64,000 nt of DNA from Cryptomeria japonica (lineage: Eukaryota; Streptophyta; Pinopsida; Cupressales; Cupressaceae). Shown piece by piece: positions 21,991 through 34,611 of this stretch; within the stretch, counting starts at the first letter, position 1; every line of letters begins with the position of its first letter. Under the pieces are notes generated by a model, which worked only from the letters and a program-made list of their open reading frames with translations, made no database searches and was not told the DNA's origin. Made by a program: the position numbers and the translations under genes. The stretch spans positions 442,860,213-442,924,212 of the forward strand of contig NC_081407.1 of NCBI RefSeq assembly GCF_030272615.1, read 5' to 3'.

Positions 21991-23191
21991 TGTTAGACAA
22001 TTCAGATAACCGGAAGAAAACTAAGAGGGAGGGGGGTGAATCAATTGTCACAGATTATTAGAAGCTTTAGCAATTTAAAACAACAGTACCGGAATAACAA
22101 TTAATCCAATAAAGTACAAACAGTAATCACAGAATAAAATCCATCCATACAACACCAAGATTTGTATGTGGAAAACCCCGTAAGGGGAAAAACCATGATG
22201 TGAAGTCTACCCATAGTCAGATAATTCTTCTACAGTAAGTATGTGAATTAAAATGAAGGGGCCTGCACTTTAGGAAGGCCAATAGCCTAGAGTAAATTGC
22301 TCATCACAAAAGGAGTCTCACTGACTACATACAGATCCAGACTACAATCCAGAGAAGTGTTGAACTACAAAAGATAGCATCCCCTATGCCTAAGTACAGT
22401 TCTAGTTAGGATCAATACCGGAGGACTAAATCCTCTTATAAACCCAATTCAATCTCCAATGATCGACCAAATCCTCTACCATAAAGATATTACATTATTC
22501 GCCCATTACAATCCTTGACCATGACCTCTTACAATAACCATGATGATGTACCATGAGATCTCACATCTTATTTATACAAACCCTCGACCATAAACAATCA
22601 TGTCGACCACAAAACATTAAACCAATTACATAATTACAAACCATGTCATCCTTAGACCAAAACAAATAATATCCAATACATAAGACATCCCAGAAATACA
22701 ACAATAGTTCATATTCATACGTTACATCAATATCGGTCCATAACATAGAACAACGGGGACCAAGTGTAGGTCAACACGCTTCTGCAATGATCTCCAAACA
22801 CCAATTCTTGAACATGATCACCAAAAACATCCTGAAACTCCATCAGAAGCTGTACCAACACCAATTATGCAATGCATCAAATATCTTCATCAAAAGCTCT
22901 ACTAGTGAAACCCACACTGAAACCAGAAACCAATCCTCTAGGTATGCAGGATAGCATCCAATCACTAGACCAAAATCAACTAACCAAATATGAGTATAAG
23001 CATCATGAACAAGACAATTCCATCACCAGATCATACCAAAATCAACTGAATCATGCCGGATCCAAGTTAACCAAATACTACTCAACCTACCGGGACTAGA
23101 AGGGTGCTGGTAAAGCATCCAAATAACTAGTGTTGGCATCAATGACTAAACATCGATGCAACACATAATCAATTCCACCGAATGGCCAACA
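21991..23191 (-). repeat. 5' LTR of Copia-B
   Basis: This is the full 1201-bp LTR of the family. It begins TGTTAGACAATT in + orientation and ends GGCCAACA. A TATA-like motif is at 22569-22577 on the minus strand. It retains the 144 bp missing from the partner LTR. Confidence 0.92.
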
Positions 23192-25097
23192 TACGGTTGA
23201 TATAGAGAAACCTATTCCTCTTGATAATTCCCTTATAACTAGGTTGTCTCTTCTTCAACTTAGTCTTTTGATGAAGATTTCGTCTTCTCAAATATGAGGA
23301 GTGGTCATACAAAATGATCAAATGTTGATGTTGATGTTCATGTTAAATATGGATACTTTAGTTTGGATACTCAAGTTTACTTGTCAAGTAGAGGTTTAGT
23401 TTGATTTTCCTCTACGACAAAGTGTGTCAAATGATATGAGTCAAGTTTCCTAATGTAGAAACTTAATTTAACAACTTGAGAACATAACTAGGTATTGATG
23501 TTGATAAAATTTGTTGGATGATGGAACTCTTGATCACTCTATTGGATACTTCTTTATTTTGTTGGATGAAATTTTATCTCAAGATACTTGATAATTTGAT
23601 ACCTCTTTTTAAAGGTGCTTAGTTGGAGTTGGAAATTCTCTTTTCTCTAAGGCTGCTCTTTGCTCTTTGTTTTGAACTAATTGTTTTATTGGTTGATTTG
23701 CAATATGTTTTAACATTTGTGACAAGAAGACATAACACACATGAAAACAATGATTATCCCTATGCTAAACATTGAGTGTATATTTTTGTGAGAATGTTTT
23801 CAAATCCCTGATGTTTACACTGGTTTGATTTACAACAGAAGACACATCAGATAGACTCTTTATTCAAAGGTCATTGACAATACCATAGCTCACTAGTCTC
23901 GATACTCCATCAGCTCAAACAACCTTGTCACCCCCTAGAGGGCACCCTTTTTTTTGCCTTTGCCAGAAATTACCCCAAAGTGAATTGCTTCACAGTTGAG
24001 TAGTTATCTTGGGAGATATATAGTGAGTAATCTTGGGGGAAAATTCTTCCCCACCCTTGCACTATGATATTTCTAATGTTTGGCAACTAAATCGACTCAA
24101 AGTGTCTATTTCTATGGTTTGTAATCAGGCTTTCATTCGGTCTTCAGTGATAAAATCCCTCAAAAGGCTTCCCAGCCTTTAGAAAAAAGGTTTTACGTAT
24201 CTTAAAGATACTAGGGGAAGACTAATCATTGAGAAAAACCGTTGAAGGGGACTTTTGTCAGCCTCCACATTTGATTTTAATGGATTAGAACACTTGGCGA
24301 TAAAGTCATTTCCCACTTAGGTCATTCCCCTCTCATTGATCTTAAAGGCGCCCTAAGGGCAACTCGGGAGGGCAGGTCTTCTAAAGGATTTAATTGCTTG
24401 AAGTAAAAGAAAGAATAAACTAGAGGTTTGGTTTTTTGGTCACCCAATTAAGGGGAGAGCATATACCTACCACTTTTGAGACAAGGCAAACAATGTTCTT
24501 TTTATCCTTCCAAAGCAGTGATTTGCTAAGACCTATTTGGAGATGTTTCTCCAACAAGCATGGTGTTCTTTTTAGTCCCACAAAGCAATTTGTTTATTTA
24601 ATCTAGAAAATGAAATCCTGGTCAACTTAAAATAATGCATGTTGCTTTGAGATGGAAATTGTTTTGCAAAATAAGATGTGGATTGTTCTTTTTAATCTTG
24701 CAAACAAGTATTGATTGTGATTTTTATAACCTTTGCAAGAAAATAAAGATTGATGTTGTTCTTTTTATAACCAAAATTTGAAGTGTGAGATTGATGTTGT
24801 TCTTTTTAACCTTGCAATTTTGATTCTTTTTAAACCCTCAAATTGAAATGTGAGATTCTTTCACCAATTAAAATTTAATGAGATTATTTTTAGCTTGAAA
24901 GGAAAATGAGTTAATTTTAGCCAACCTTGAAAAAGTTAGAAAAAATAGATTCAAATCCTACTTTAACTTCTTCAACCCTGCATCAAACTATTAGACCTGC
25001 CAAAAAACATAATTTAGACAAATCAAGAATCACATGGGGGGCTTCTCCAAGCCTATTTTCAAATCTTTGTTACAAATTGCCTCTGTTAAAGCAGAAA

Positions 25098-25285
25098 CTC
25101 GTACGAGGTTTCTCACTAACTCGTACGACAATTCCTACAGGCCCATATGACAAAACAATTTTCTTGTACGAGAAAACAATTTACTCATCTGAGTTCAAAT
25201 AGTAACTCGTACGAGCTTAGAAAAGAGGCAAAGGATAGAAAAACATAGAAAAGAGCTCTCTCTCTTCACCATAAACTCGTACGAG
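25098..25285. repeat. Cluster of CTCGTACGAG palindromes
   Basis: Exact CTCGTACGAG occurs at 25098-25107, 25206-25215 and 25276-25285. One-mismatch copies are at 25120-25129 and 25163-25172. Looser CCCATACGAT and CCCATATGAC versions lie between and after them. Confidence 0.75.
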
Positions 25286-25405
25286 TTTCTTCACATCCCC
25301 ATACAATAAATAGAAGGTTCCCATACGATACTCATTTAACATTCATATGAACTTGCATGAATCCTGCAGAAAAATCATTAGAAAAATGTGGATTTTGGGG
25401 GTCTT

Positions 25406-25424
25406 GCCCCACAATGGGCGCTAA
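25406..25424 (-). other. Gypsy-type primer-binding site
   Basis: The minus strand reads TTAGCGCCCATTGTGGGGC, close to the GGCGCCCACNGTGGGGC site common in plant Ty3/gypsy elements. It lies four bases inside the LTR start. Confidence 0.6.
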
Positions 25425-25428
25425 TTAA

Positions 25429-27038
25429 TGTGTGGTTAAAATGTGTGGGATGCCTGCACCTGCAAGAAAACACAAATCACACACATACATGACACATTAC
25501 ATTAGTGAAATCCAGAGATTGAAAATGCAAACTAATCTACTTGTTAGTCTTAGAAATCTCTAGATTGCTAGGCATGTCCCATGCTCCTCTATCTCTAAAG
25601 ATCTCTAAGATTCAAGGTGGCCCTGACTTGGAAGAGAACTTGATCCTCAAGATGACAACCTAGAGAATGAGTTATGAATGATAATTATAGGATCAAAATA
25701 CATACAACTAAGATCCTAGCTAAGATGAGATGATGGATGAAGATGCAAGATGAAGATATGAAATGAGTTCCAAATTGAAAGATTAAGTGAACTAATTAGG
25801 CTAGTATGAGGATGAGATATGAAAATGCTATGAAAAATAATATGAATTAAGCTAACAAGATATTCTAAACGTGTACAAACTAAGCTATAATGCAATTAAA
25901 ATGGCCTAAATGCTTAGTGATGGGGATTGAGTTCCTTGATAACCTGCACAACACAATTAGACTATAGATTGGATGCAATAGAAGTGGATGGATAGAAACT
26001 TGGATTCATAAAAATTTGGATCCTGAGAATGAGGAAATGGGCTCTATTTATAAAGAAAATAGAGAAATGGATGGTTGTGATTGAGCAATATTAACAAGGG
26101 CTAGGATTGAAAGTTATCGATCTGTGTGAGGGATTCAATTCAATCCCAAGTTGACAAATGTCATCTTGAGAAGGCTTGATATATTATAAGCAAGCATTAG
26201 ATACTAATTGATCATTAGGGAAGGCTTCAAGGGGTGACATCATTGAATAAAGCTTTTATCCAAGGAAGTAGGCTATTGTCCAACAGGTAAACTCTTGTAC
26301 AAGGATAAAAGATAGCCAAGTGGACAATAATCATGGGTTAGGGGTGCGGGCTTGTAAGAGGCATTGAATGCCTTTTGAATACTTTGGAGGCTAACTTGTT
26401 TCAAGAGGAAAACCACTAGTGGTCTAGGGGACAACTTTGTAAAGCCTTACAAATTTGGGAGTATTCAACAAGTTACCTTGTTGAAAGGAGAAGGTCTTAA
26501 ATGCATTTTGAAGACTTTCTCCAAATTTGGGGAAGTGGCTCCCCAAATTTAGGGATTGGACATGATGAGGAGAATTAGGCTAATTGATGGAGGATTAGAG
26601 GGATTCTAGAAGAAATTAGGAGGGCAAGTAGGAAATGTAGGATTTGGCAAGTGGGTGAGGGAAAATAGGAATTTGAGTAAATTAAAAAGATTTAATCTAG
26701 CCAAAAGAGGATGCAACTTGCATTTGATGGATTTTGCAAGTGGGGGGGATTTACAAATAAATTTTGATTTATTTAGATGCAAAGGATATTTTAATTAAAA
26801 TAGGAAAAGGGAATAAGTTGATATTTTTAATTAATGTGAATTTAATTAAAATGGCTAGAGGGGGGTATTAAATGTGAATTTAATTAAATGGATTAGATAG
26901 AAGAAGGGTATATTAATTAACTATGAATTTAATTAATAGGCGACTAGAAGAATCTTAATTTAATCAATAGGAAGAATTAATGATGATTAAATTGAATAAA
27001 ATCCATTTAATTAGTTGTGTCAGTTTTAGGTGTCTACA
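25429..27038 (-). repeat. Ty3/gypsy-like 5' LTR
   Basis: On the minus strand the LTR starts TGTAGACACCTAAAAC and ends CCACACA, about 1610 bp, with TGT...ACA ends. It is preceded on its internal side by the primer site at 25406-25424. A TATAAATAGAG box lies at 26045-26052. A related but partial copy is at 29400-30125. No partner LTR is visible in the window. Confidence 0.65.
26045..26052 (-). promoter_or_regulatory. TATA box in the gypsy-like LTR
   Basis: The minus strand reads TATAAATA. The related LTR fragment has TATAAATAGG at 29811-29820 in the same context. Confidence 0.55.
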
Positions 27039-27581
27039 AGAATTATATATCCATGATCTGGATGCATCAATTATTGAGACAATTCTAATAGAAGAAGGCC
27101 TTGTTTTATATCCATTAATGATCTATATTTTTTGTTCTTCATTATTCCCTTTGATATGTGTAGCTACAGGTTTGAAAACCTCATGTGAAACATTTAAACT
27201 AACAAATCTTCAACATCTCTCTAGTAATGGAAGTTCTAACAACATGTCCATGTTTCTTGGGCTCCAATGTCTCTTTTTATAATTGCTTTGGTTAGAATCC
27301 TTCTTTATGCTTGTATAGATAAGTCATTAGGGTTTTCTATGTTTGAAATGTGCATCAACATCTAGTTGTATGTTTCTGAGATTTTCTTAGCTTTTGTTGC
27401 ATACTTTACAATATATATGATTATGACATGCTTAGAAAGAGAAGCTATCCAATCTATATTTTCTATCCATAATTGCAATACGTGGTGATTATGTGAATTC
27501 ACTCTTTTATCATTTCTTGTTGGCTCACATTTTTTCCCTCCTATTTCTATGTCTTCATATAATTTGGATCCCTCTAGATTG
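27039..27581. other. Non-coding segment, first copy of a local duplication
   Basis: From about 27420 this sequence matches 28870-29020, for example GTGGTGATTATGTGAATTCA at 27482 and 28930. It continues after the solo LTR at 28676. No gene was seen. Confidence 0.6.
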
Positions 27582-28675
27582 TGTTGGTATTATGGATGAC
27601 TTTGTCATGTGTTGTATTGGTTTTGTCATTGATGTCAACACTTATCTTTCTGGAGGTCTACATTATTTATTTGACACTCTAGTTTTATTGGTTAGTTGTT
27701 CAACCGGCACATTGTGGTCCTGGTATGGATATTGGCTTATGCACAGTTACCGGTATATGCTTCACCGATAGCTCAGGAAGTTGATGATGACTTGTTATCA
27801 TTTGGAGATCATTTTTTTATGTCGAAGATATGGATTGGATGTTTGCATTTGGTGTTTTTCATATTGGTCTGATCGGGTTCACATATTTGCCTTAATCGAT
27901 AGACAGATCCAGGTTATGAACCGGCATGAGAAATCATGTTTCAGATCAGCATGTCATGTTTTGGAAATGGTTTATTGATTGAATAATGTGTAAATGTATT
28001 GAGGCCGACATATTGTATTGCACCAAGACTTATTTTGTAATGTAATATCTTTTAGGAGCTGACCTAATGATGAGGTCTTAGGTTTTGTATAAATAATTGT
28101 AAGATCTTATTTGAAAGAGGTATGCGTATATGTTGAGATCATTGTGAAGAGCAAAAATAAGAAGATCCTTGTGCGAATCAAGCAGATATCATCTAAAGGT
28201 TGAAGGAAAGGTTATGAAGGTGTTTTTTCCTCATTCTCAGAGCTTAAACCATCATTGAAGATGCTATATTGAAGTAGTACATTGATTATTGGATTTAACC
28301 ATCCAACTATGTAGTCAGTGTGACTCTTATTTTGTGATTGAGCAGTGAGCTCTAGGTGGTTGGCCTTTCTGCATGTGCAGACCCCATTATTGTATTCACT
28401 TACTATTTGCAGTAGTATCATCTGACTGTGGGTAAGGTTTCCCACCGTGGTTTTTCCCCTTACAAGGTTTCCATGTCAAAATCTACGTGTCATGTGTTGT
28501 GGATGTTGTTTTCCTTTATGTTTCATGCATTAAGTTGTACCAGTATTAATATAACTGTTAATTTGTTTTACCGACACTGATTTTTAAGTTGGAATAATTT
28601 GTTTTGGGATGAAATTTATTGATAATTGATTCACCCCTCCCCCCCCCTCTCAGTTGTCCTTCCTGGTTCCTAACA
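27582..28675 (+). mobile_element. Solo copia LTR
   Basis: The 1094-bp sequence begins TGTTGGTATTATGG and ends TTCCTAACA. It has a TATAAATA at 28088-28095 and the GATTCACCCC...CTCTCAGTTG motif near its end. There is no primer site after it and no internal region, so it is a single LTR. The flanks read GATTG and GATTC, a target duplication with one mismatch. The second copy of the surrounding duplication (near 29022-29027) shows the uninterrupted site. Confidence 0.85.
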
Positions 28676-29220
28676 GATTCAATGGCCAAAGGAGAATTAT
28701 ACCTATAATAAATATGAACATGTATATTTTATTAACTAAAGCAATTTTTTTGGTATAAATATTTTTGGTAGTGAAATAGTTACCTACAAACCATCCTTCC
28801 TCCTTTTTCGTAGGCATGCACCCTCCCTACACACTATGTATCATTCTACTCATTTTAGTAGATACATTTGATAATGAGATGTTTGGAAACAGTAGGTTGC
28901 CAATCTATATTTTCTCTCACATTACACTATGTGGTGATTATGTGAATTCACTCTTTCATCATTTCTTGCTAGTTCATTTTTTTTCCTCATATTTCTATAT
29001 CTTCACATAATTTGGATCCCTCCAAATTCAATGGCCGAGGACAATTATACCTATAATAAATATGATCATGCATATTTTATTAATTGGAATAATTTTTATA
29101 TATTTAAACATGGTAAATATTTTTGGTAATGAAATAGTTACCTGCAAACCATCCTTCCTCCCTTTTCCTAGGCATTCACCCTCCCTACACATCGTATGTC
29201 ATTCTAATCAATTTAGTATC
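28676..29220. repeat. Local direct duplication with the empty target site
   Basis: 28676-28860 continues the first copy after the solo LTR. From about 28861 a second copy runs to about 29220. Shared phrases include ATTATACCTATAATAAATATGA and CAAACCATCCTTCCTCC. The copies differ at many positions, so the duplication is old. Confidence 0.65.
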
Positions 29221-29399
29221 TCTTCATAGTCATTCTCAATATCTATCTCTACAAGCTATGTTGTATTTTTCAGACATAGAGGCTAAATATAATTTTGGAA
29301 TTCCTACAAATGATAGATATTTATATTCAAATATAAATACTAACATAGAAACTAGAAACTAACATACCGATGAAAATTTTGAATATAAATACTAACTAA

Positions 29400-30125
29400 G
29401 CTTAAACTGATTTAAACAAGCTAATCCTCCAAGATGTGTTTCACTGTTCTCTATCTCATAGGATTCCTCAAGTCAATGGTTGCTCTCAGATCATTGAGCA
29501 ACTAACTTTTGGAATGACAACTCCAAGAAAGAGTGATAATGGATGATAATGATCTATATGCAAGATGCACCTAAGATCTATATGAGATGATTAAACTTAC
29601 TTAGATATGATTTAGTTATGCTATGACGAAGATGATGATATGATAAAGAAACTAGTGAGCTATGCTAACATGATTCATGATTAAAATGTTAAGTTAATAT
29701 ACTCCTAAATGATTAAAATGCTTAATTATCAAAGAGAGGCAAATGCTTAATGAAAGTAGACTATAATATGGATGCATGAAACTTGGATATAAATAATGAG
29801 ATAAATGAGGCCTATTTATAGGAGAAATGGGCAATTGGATGGTTAAGATTGAAAAATATTAACAAGGGCTAGGATTGAATGATATTCAATCCATGTTTAC
29901 CATTTTCACCAATTAAATGGTGACAATTGTCAACATGAGATGGATTGAGAGGAGAGAGAAGAGGCATTGAATTCCTGAGAAGACATGGTGATCACCCTAG
30001 GGGGTAAGGCCAGGGTTGAGTTATTGGATAATCCCTTTATCCAAAGGAAAAACTCTTGTGCAAGAGTTAATGGATAACTATGGTCAAAGCAATGAATGGT
30101 TGAAGAGACCCCTCGGTTAAAAGGA
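29400..30125 (-). repeat. Truncated relative of the gypsy-like LTR
   Basis: This stretch shares ATTAACAAGGGCTAGGATTGAA, the TATAAATAGG box (29811-29820) and neighbouring phrases with 25700-26300. Neither end has a recognisable LTR terminus. Confidence 0.5.
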
Positions 30126-30344
30126 TGGTTAAGTTAGAGAGAAAGTCCCTGTGCTTGTACCTCGAACCCCAAAGGGTAGTTTGTACAAACACCCCCAGTT
30201 CAAACGAACACACTCCAATTTTTTTTTCTCACCATCACATTTTTGCTTCGTGGGTGAAAGTCAGAACCATTATTGTGAACTCGTCTGGTTCTGATAAAAC
30301 TATCTCTGCTTGTTGGTTAAGCCTTGCTAGTTGACCTGTAGGAC
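30126..30344. other. Unassigned stretch
   Basis: A 69-codon open frame (30125-30334) has no recognisable character. I see no element boundary. Confidence 0.4.
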
Positions 30345-30485
30345 TTAGATGATTGTAAAAACATAGTTGCCATCAATGACAACATACAACATAGTCATCA
30401 TACAACAATCTAGTCAAACATGTACCGGTTGCATCAAAAGAAAACAAACAATTATCGTTTAAGATCAAATGATCAAATGCCAACA
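30345..30485 (-). repeat. Fragment of a copia LTR end
   Basis: GTTGCCATCAATGACAACAT followed by ...CAAATGCCAACA resembles the + strand end of the Copia-C LTR (21019-21066). The rest of the LTR is missing. Confidence 0.4.
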
Positions 30486-33400
30486 AGGCCTTCACTATTT
30501 CGTTTTTCTCCCCCAGACAATCTGTCACTCAAGCTACCAATATTGTGAGCATATCCTAGCATTATCATGAGCACTATTAGTACCAAGCATCAAGCCTTCA
30601 TCTTATCACATTGATATCAAGTTATGCTAAAAACTTGAGAGCAATATACATAAAAAATTAAGTGTTTATCAAAATAGCAATGCAACAATCTAAGGTCTTT
30701 TCTATGGTTTATCAAAATAACAATGAAGCAATATAAGGTCTTAGGTCACAAAGCATCTGGTTATTCATTGGCACATTTGGTTTTTCTATGTCATATCTTA
30801 AAATTTCTATTGTGATACTAATTTTAAAAACATTTTGCGTCACATCAGGTTAGTAGTTTAGCCTATCTAGTTACTTGTTTGGTACATTTAGTTAGTAGTT
30901 TGGTTCTTCTGGTGAGTAGTGTGGCACTTTTGGTCTACTTAGTGACACATTTGATCCATGTAGGATATGGTTATATTGAGTTATCTTTCTTGACCTAAAG
31001 TTTTGAATCTTCTACATTTTTAGTCAAATATGAGCAGTTGTAATGCGAAACTAGCCCTCTAACCTCATTTTAGCATCATTTTTTAGGTTTATTTTTTGTG
31101 GTTTGTTTCCTTTTGTTGGTGCAAAATTTTAAAGACCTAAAGGTTGATAAAGCTATCTTGGGACTATTCAATATGAGTCAAGAAAGATTCATAAGTGTTA
31201 AATCTGGGTGCAGTTGTTATAAACCCTCTCATTTAGATTTTTAATTGATCATAGTATTTGCTATCTATTAGAAACATTGTTTTCTTGGACTATGTTTCTT
31301 GGTGTATCTTCCTCATATTGAAATCTAATTAACCTTTCACATTTGGTTTTGGGATCTAAAATGAACCATTACCTTTTAATCATCAAGGTCTACTTACTTA
31401 TGCTCTCCTCTTGCATCCTAAGGTGATCTTGAGGATTAGAAATAAGTGACCTCGCTTTTCATTTTTAGGGGTCCAATCTAGAGAAGTGATCACTCTAGGG
31501 GATGGCCTCAACCCTCATGTTTTGATGAAGTATAAAGAGAAGGGAGTGAATTGAAAGACATGTTTGTAAAAAGTGAAGTATTATCAATCTAGGATAAGTC
31601 TTTGTTAGCCTCATTTTTTAACTCAAGTTATTTAAAAAATAATTATGCTTATTGTCTTCCACGTGAAGTCCTTTCAAACTTCCATACCAGTTTTGAGAAT
31701 CCAAAATAAATCTCCTAACCCTCTTCAAATAAGAACACCAAATAAAGTTGAGGTGTATAGCCTACATATTCACAAAATCAATTAATTTTGAAAATCAATT
31801 AATTCTAATGCAAATTCCTCTTACAAGGATGTTCATACGTATATTCCACTTAATGTGACCAATTTTTAGGGTCATATGCTTCACAATTGTGAGATTTTAA
31901 AAGTTCAATTTGACTGATTTTTCTTGTGGGGATGCACTTGCAATTAAAACTAATGTGGCCTAACTTCGTTGCTTCTTCGATCACAAAGTCTTCAAATTCT
32001 GAGATCTAGAGTTGCTGATTATTTTGAAGGATGCATGCACCAAATATTGTCTAAGTGATAATTACACTAAATCTGGGCAAGTATGGATGAAAGTTAAGAG
32101 GAAAAAAATCTTCACTATCAAAATCCAAGCATCAAATGATTCGTTGGTCATTAGATAAAGGGAAAAATAGTGAAAGAATGTGTAAAAGTGATTAACCCTC
32201 ATTTATGGGATGATTATTTCTTGTAATTTTTTGTTTTGATTAATATTTTAGTGGAATAACCCCCAAAGTTGGTTTACTTATCAAAAAAATATTAGCTTTA
32301 TAAATAATACACTTTAACGAATCTTCTTCTACAATCACATGTGTCTCCATGTATAACATATAGTATCATAAAACTTTTGAAGAAAAAACTACAACTAATC
32401 ATATATTTTTATAAGGGTACATATCATGACTCATAATCTAGTAATATATATAATAGGCACATTCTTGACCAATCTCATCATTTTGTACCAACAATACACT
32501 AATAGAAAACTTAGTAGTATAAATATATAACAATAAAGTGGTTATCGTGAATAATAAGTAAAAGGAAATTCGTCTACGCTACTAGAATAAAAAAATCATG
32601 CAGGCAAAGATTTTATACTAAATGAAAACTTAAATATAAAAAAAATCATATATTAACCTTGGTAGGAAACAATTCCCACCATTATTACTATAGGGAAAAT
32701 TGTCATGATGATATCAATAATCTATTCTCATTTCAATATAAACACATTATAAGAATAAATGAAATAACCAAACAAGAGATAGGTCCATTGATATACCTCG
32801 AGAAAACTCTACCATAAAAATATGAACCTCCAAGTGGTCAAACCAATGCATGGCCATTAACAAAATAGCTACAATATGATATTAAGATTTGAGCCAAAAC
32901 ATAGAGATCAATACTCTCAACTAAGGAATAAAGCATGCAAGATATACATGACCCTCTTTTGCTACAGTGAACAACCATTATTGTTATCCCCAGGTGATTG
33001 ATACAAGAAAAAATGAGAGCCACACATCCCACTCTATGATCCCTAGGATATGTTCAATGAGAAACTTAAGTCTCTAAGTACTTACACCAATATTTATTCA
33101 CAATGAGCATGTAAAAGTGATGATTATATCCTAGATCAAGCCTCCCATTTATTTGCAATAGAGAAACAAGCAAGATAATTTTTCTTAGAGGCCTCTTAAC
33201 CATATTCTCCACCATTATTTAATGCGACTAAGAAAGAATAATAAATTCACAAGCATTTCCAAGATGGTCACTCATTATTTATACTAAGATCACACAATAA
33301 TACATTCTTTGAGGCACTAGCATTGCTCCCTCCATACCTAGCACCCTCACTTGCAACATGTAATTGAAGCATTTGATGATTTTTATAATATTGAATACAT

Positions 33401-34606
33401 TTTATGATAACCTCCAACCATTGAATGCAATCCTATAATGAGCCCAAAAACCATGTGCTAACTAAATCATGAGCCCACTAAATATTAAATGCACTTTCTC
33501 CAATATGCAATAGCATTTAATGCGTTTGTAATGTTACACACCAATCTCCTATGAAAAAAATAAGCTCTCCCAAAGTGTTGTGCCTCACATATACATGGAC
33601 CAATATTTTAAAAATAATAAATATTTCTATACAAGGTATATAACATCTTATACAAATAATAGACATTAGAATTAATGGATTCATCAAATAATATTTCATA
33701 ATATAAAATATATTTTTGAAACTCTTCATTCCATTGAAATGTAGCATCTTTCTTTTAATTTTTAGTAAAAGGTAGAATTTAAATCTACTAAGAATGAATT
33801 AGAGTGTTGAATGACTTGTATCTTATCTTTGAGACTATAAAGTTGTGTAAGATTTGAGGTGGAGGAATTTCGATAATAACATCTATCTTTTAAGTATCAA
33901 CCTTAATGCCTCACCAAACGTGATGAAGCCTAGAAAGTGACCATTGTCTACTCTAAATACAAATTTCCTAGGATTTAGTCCTTAAATCCTAAATATGATT
34001 AATATGTTTCTTATGTTTACATAAAATATTATCTAATTAGTCTTCTAAAACATCTTGCATCAAACCATGGAAAATCAAAGCCATGGCACTTTGATCTGTA
34101 GCACACACTTTTCAATCTAAAATGCATGATAATGATAATAAATGCGCCCTATAGAAAGAGTAATCTTATGCCAGTCTTGGTGGTTTATTAGAATTTGATT
34201 ATAAATCAAAAACCAATTCATGAATAAAAACATACTATTTTTAGTGGTAGAATCAACAATCACATCGATGTTCAACATTTTGTTAGTAGGGTTTCAAATC
34301 CCTTCAAGTTTTTTTACCCTTTAATAAAAAAGCAACTGTGTCAATATTAAGAAATGTAAAGTCATCTTTAGGTGACATCTTATAAATATCTCTAAATTAG
34401 TATATATATGCACATGTATCTTGAGGTAGGTTTGACCACTAAAGTTATTTGAAATCCATGCAAAGTAGTCAATAAGGCAAATGAAGCAAACATTTAATAG
34501 CTTTTCAATTTCATCCTTACCATCAATAAAAATCTAGGACATCTTTTATTTTATTTTATTTTTTGATTGGTTTAATATTAGGTTCAAGAATAAAATAGTG
34601 CATGAA
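30486..34606. other. Long AT-rich stretch with no gene seen
   Basis: Open frames are short and without coding character. No RT, transposase, RNA gene or tandem array is visible. It may be heavily decayed repeat sequence. Confidence 0.5.
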
Positions 34607-34611
34607 AATAT

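Larger units (their letters stand above)
9472..23191 (-). mobile_element. Copia-B: Ty1/copia element, host of a nested element
   Basis: LTRs at 9472-10528 and 21991-23191 bracket a minus-strand gag-pol of the same family as Copia-D. The internal region is interrupted at 14199-21066 by Copia-C. The primer site at 21977-21988 and polypurine tract at 10530-10542 are in the right places. The flanks (AACGA at 9467-9471 and TACGG at 23192-23196) match at only three of five bases, so the target duplication is decayed or one end has been altered. Many stops and frameshifts mark it as the oldest or among the oldest copies here, which fits its being the recipient of a later insertion. Confidence 0.92.
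23197..25428 (-). other. Probable 5' leader of a gypsy-like element
   Basis: No long ORF is present. The stretch lies directly inside the LTR at 25429-27038 and next to a gypsy-type primer site. It contains repeated TTGTTCTTTTTAACC-like phrases (24480-24800) and five CTCGTACGAG-like palindromes (25098-25285). A long non-coding leader is common in plant gypsy elements, so this reading fits, but the coding region that should follow is not identifiable. Copia-B interrupts it at 23191. Confidence 0.4.

Noticed and set aside
27493-27978. Open frames of 92 and 65 codons around the solo LTR start
   Set aside because: They cross the LTR boundary and have no coding character.
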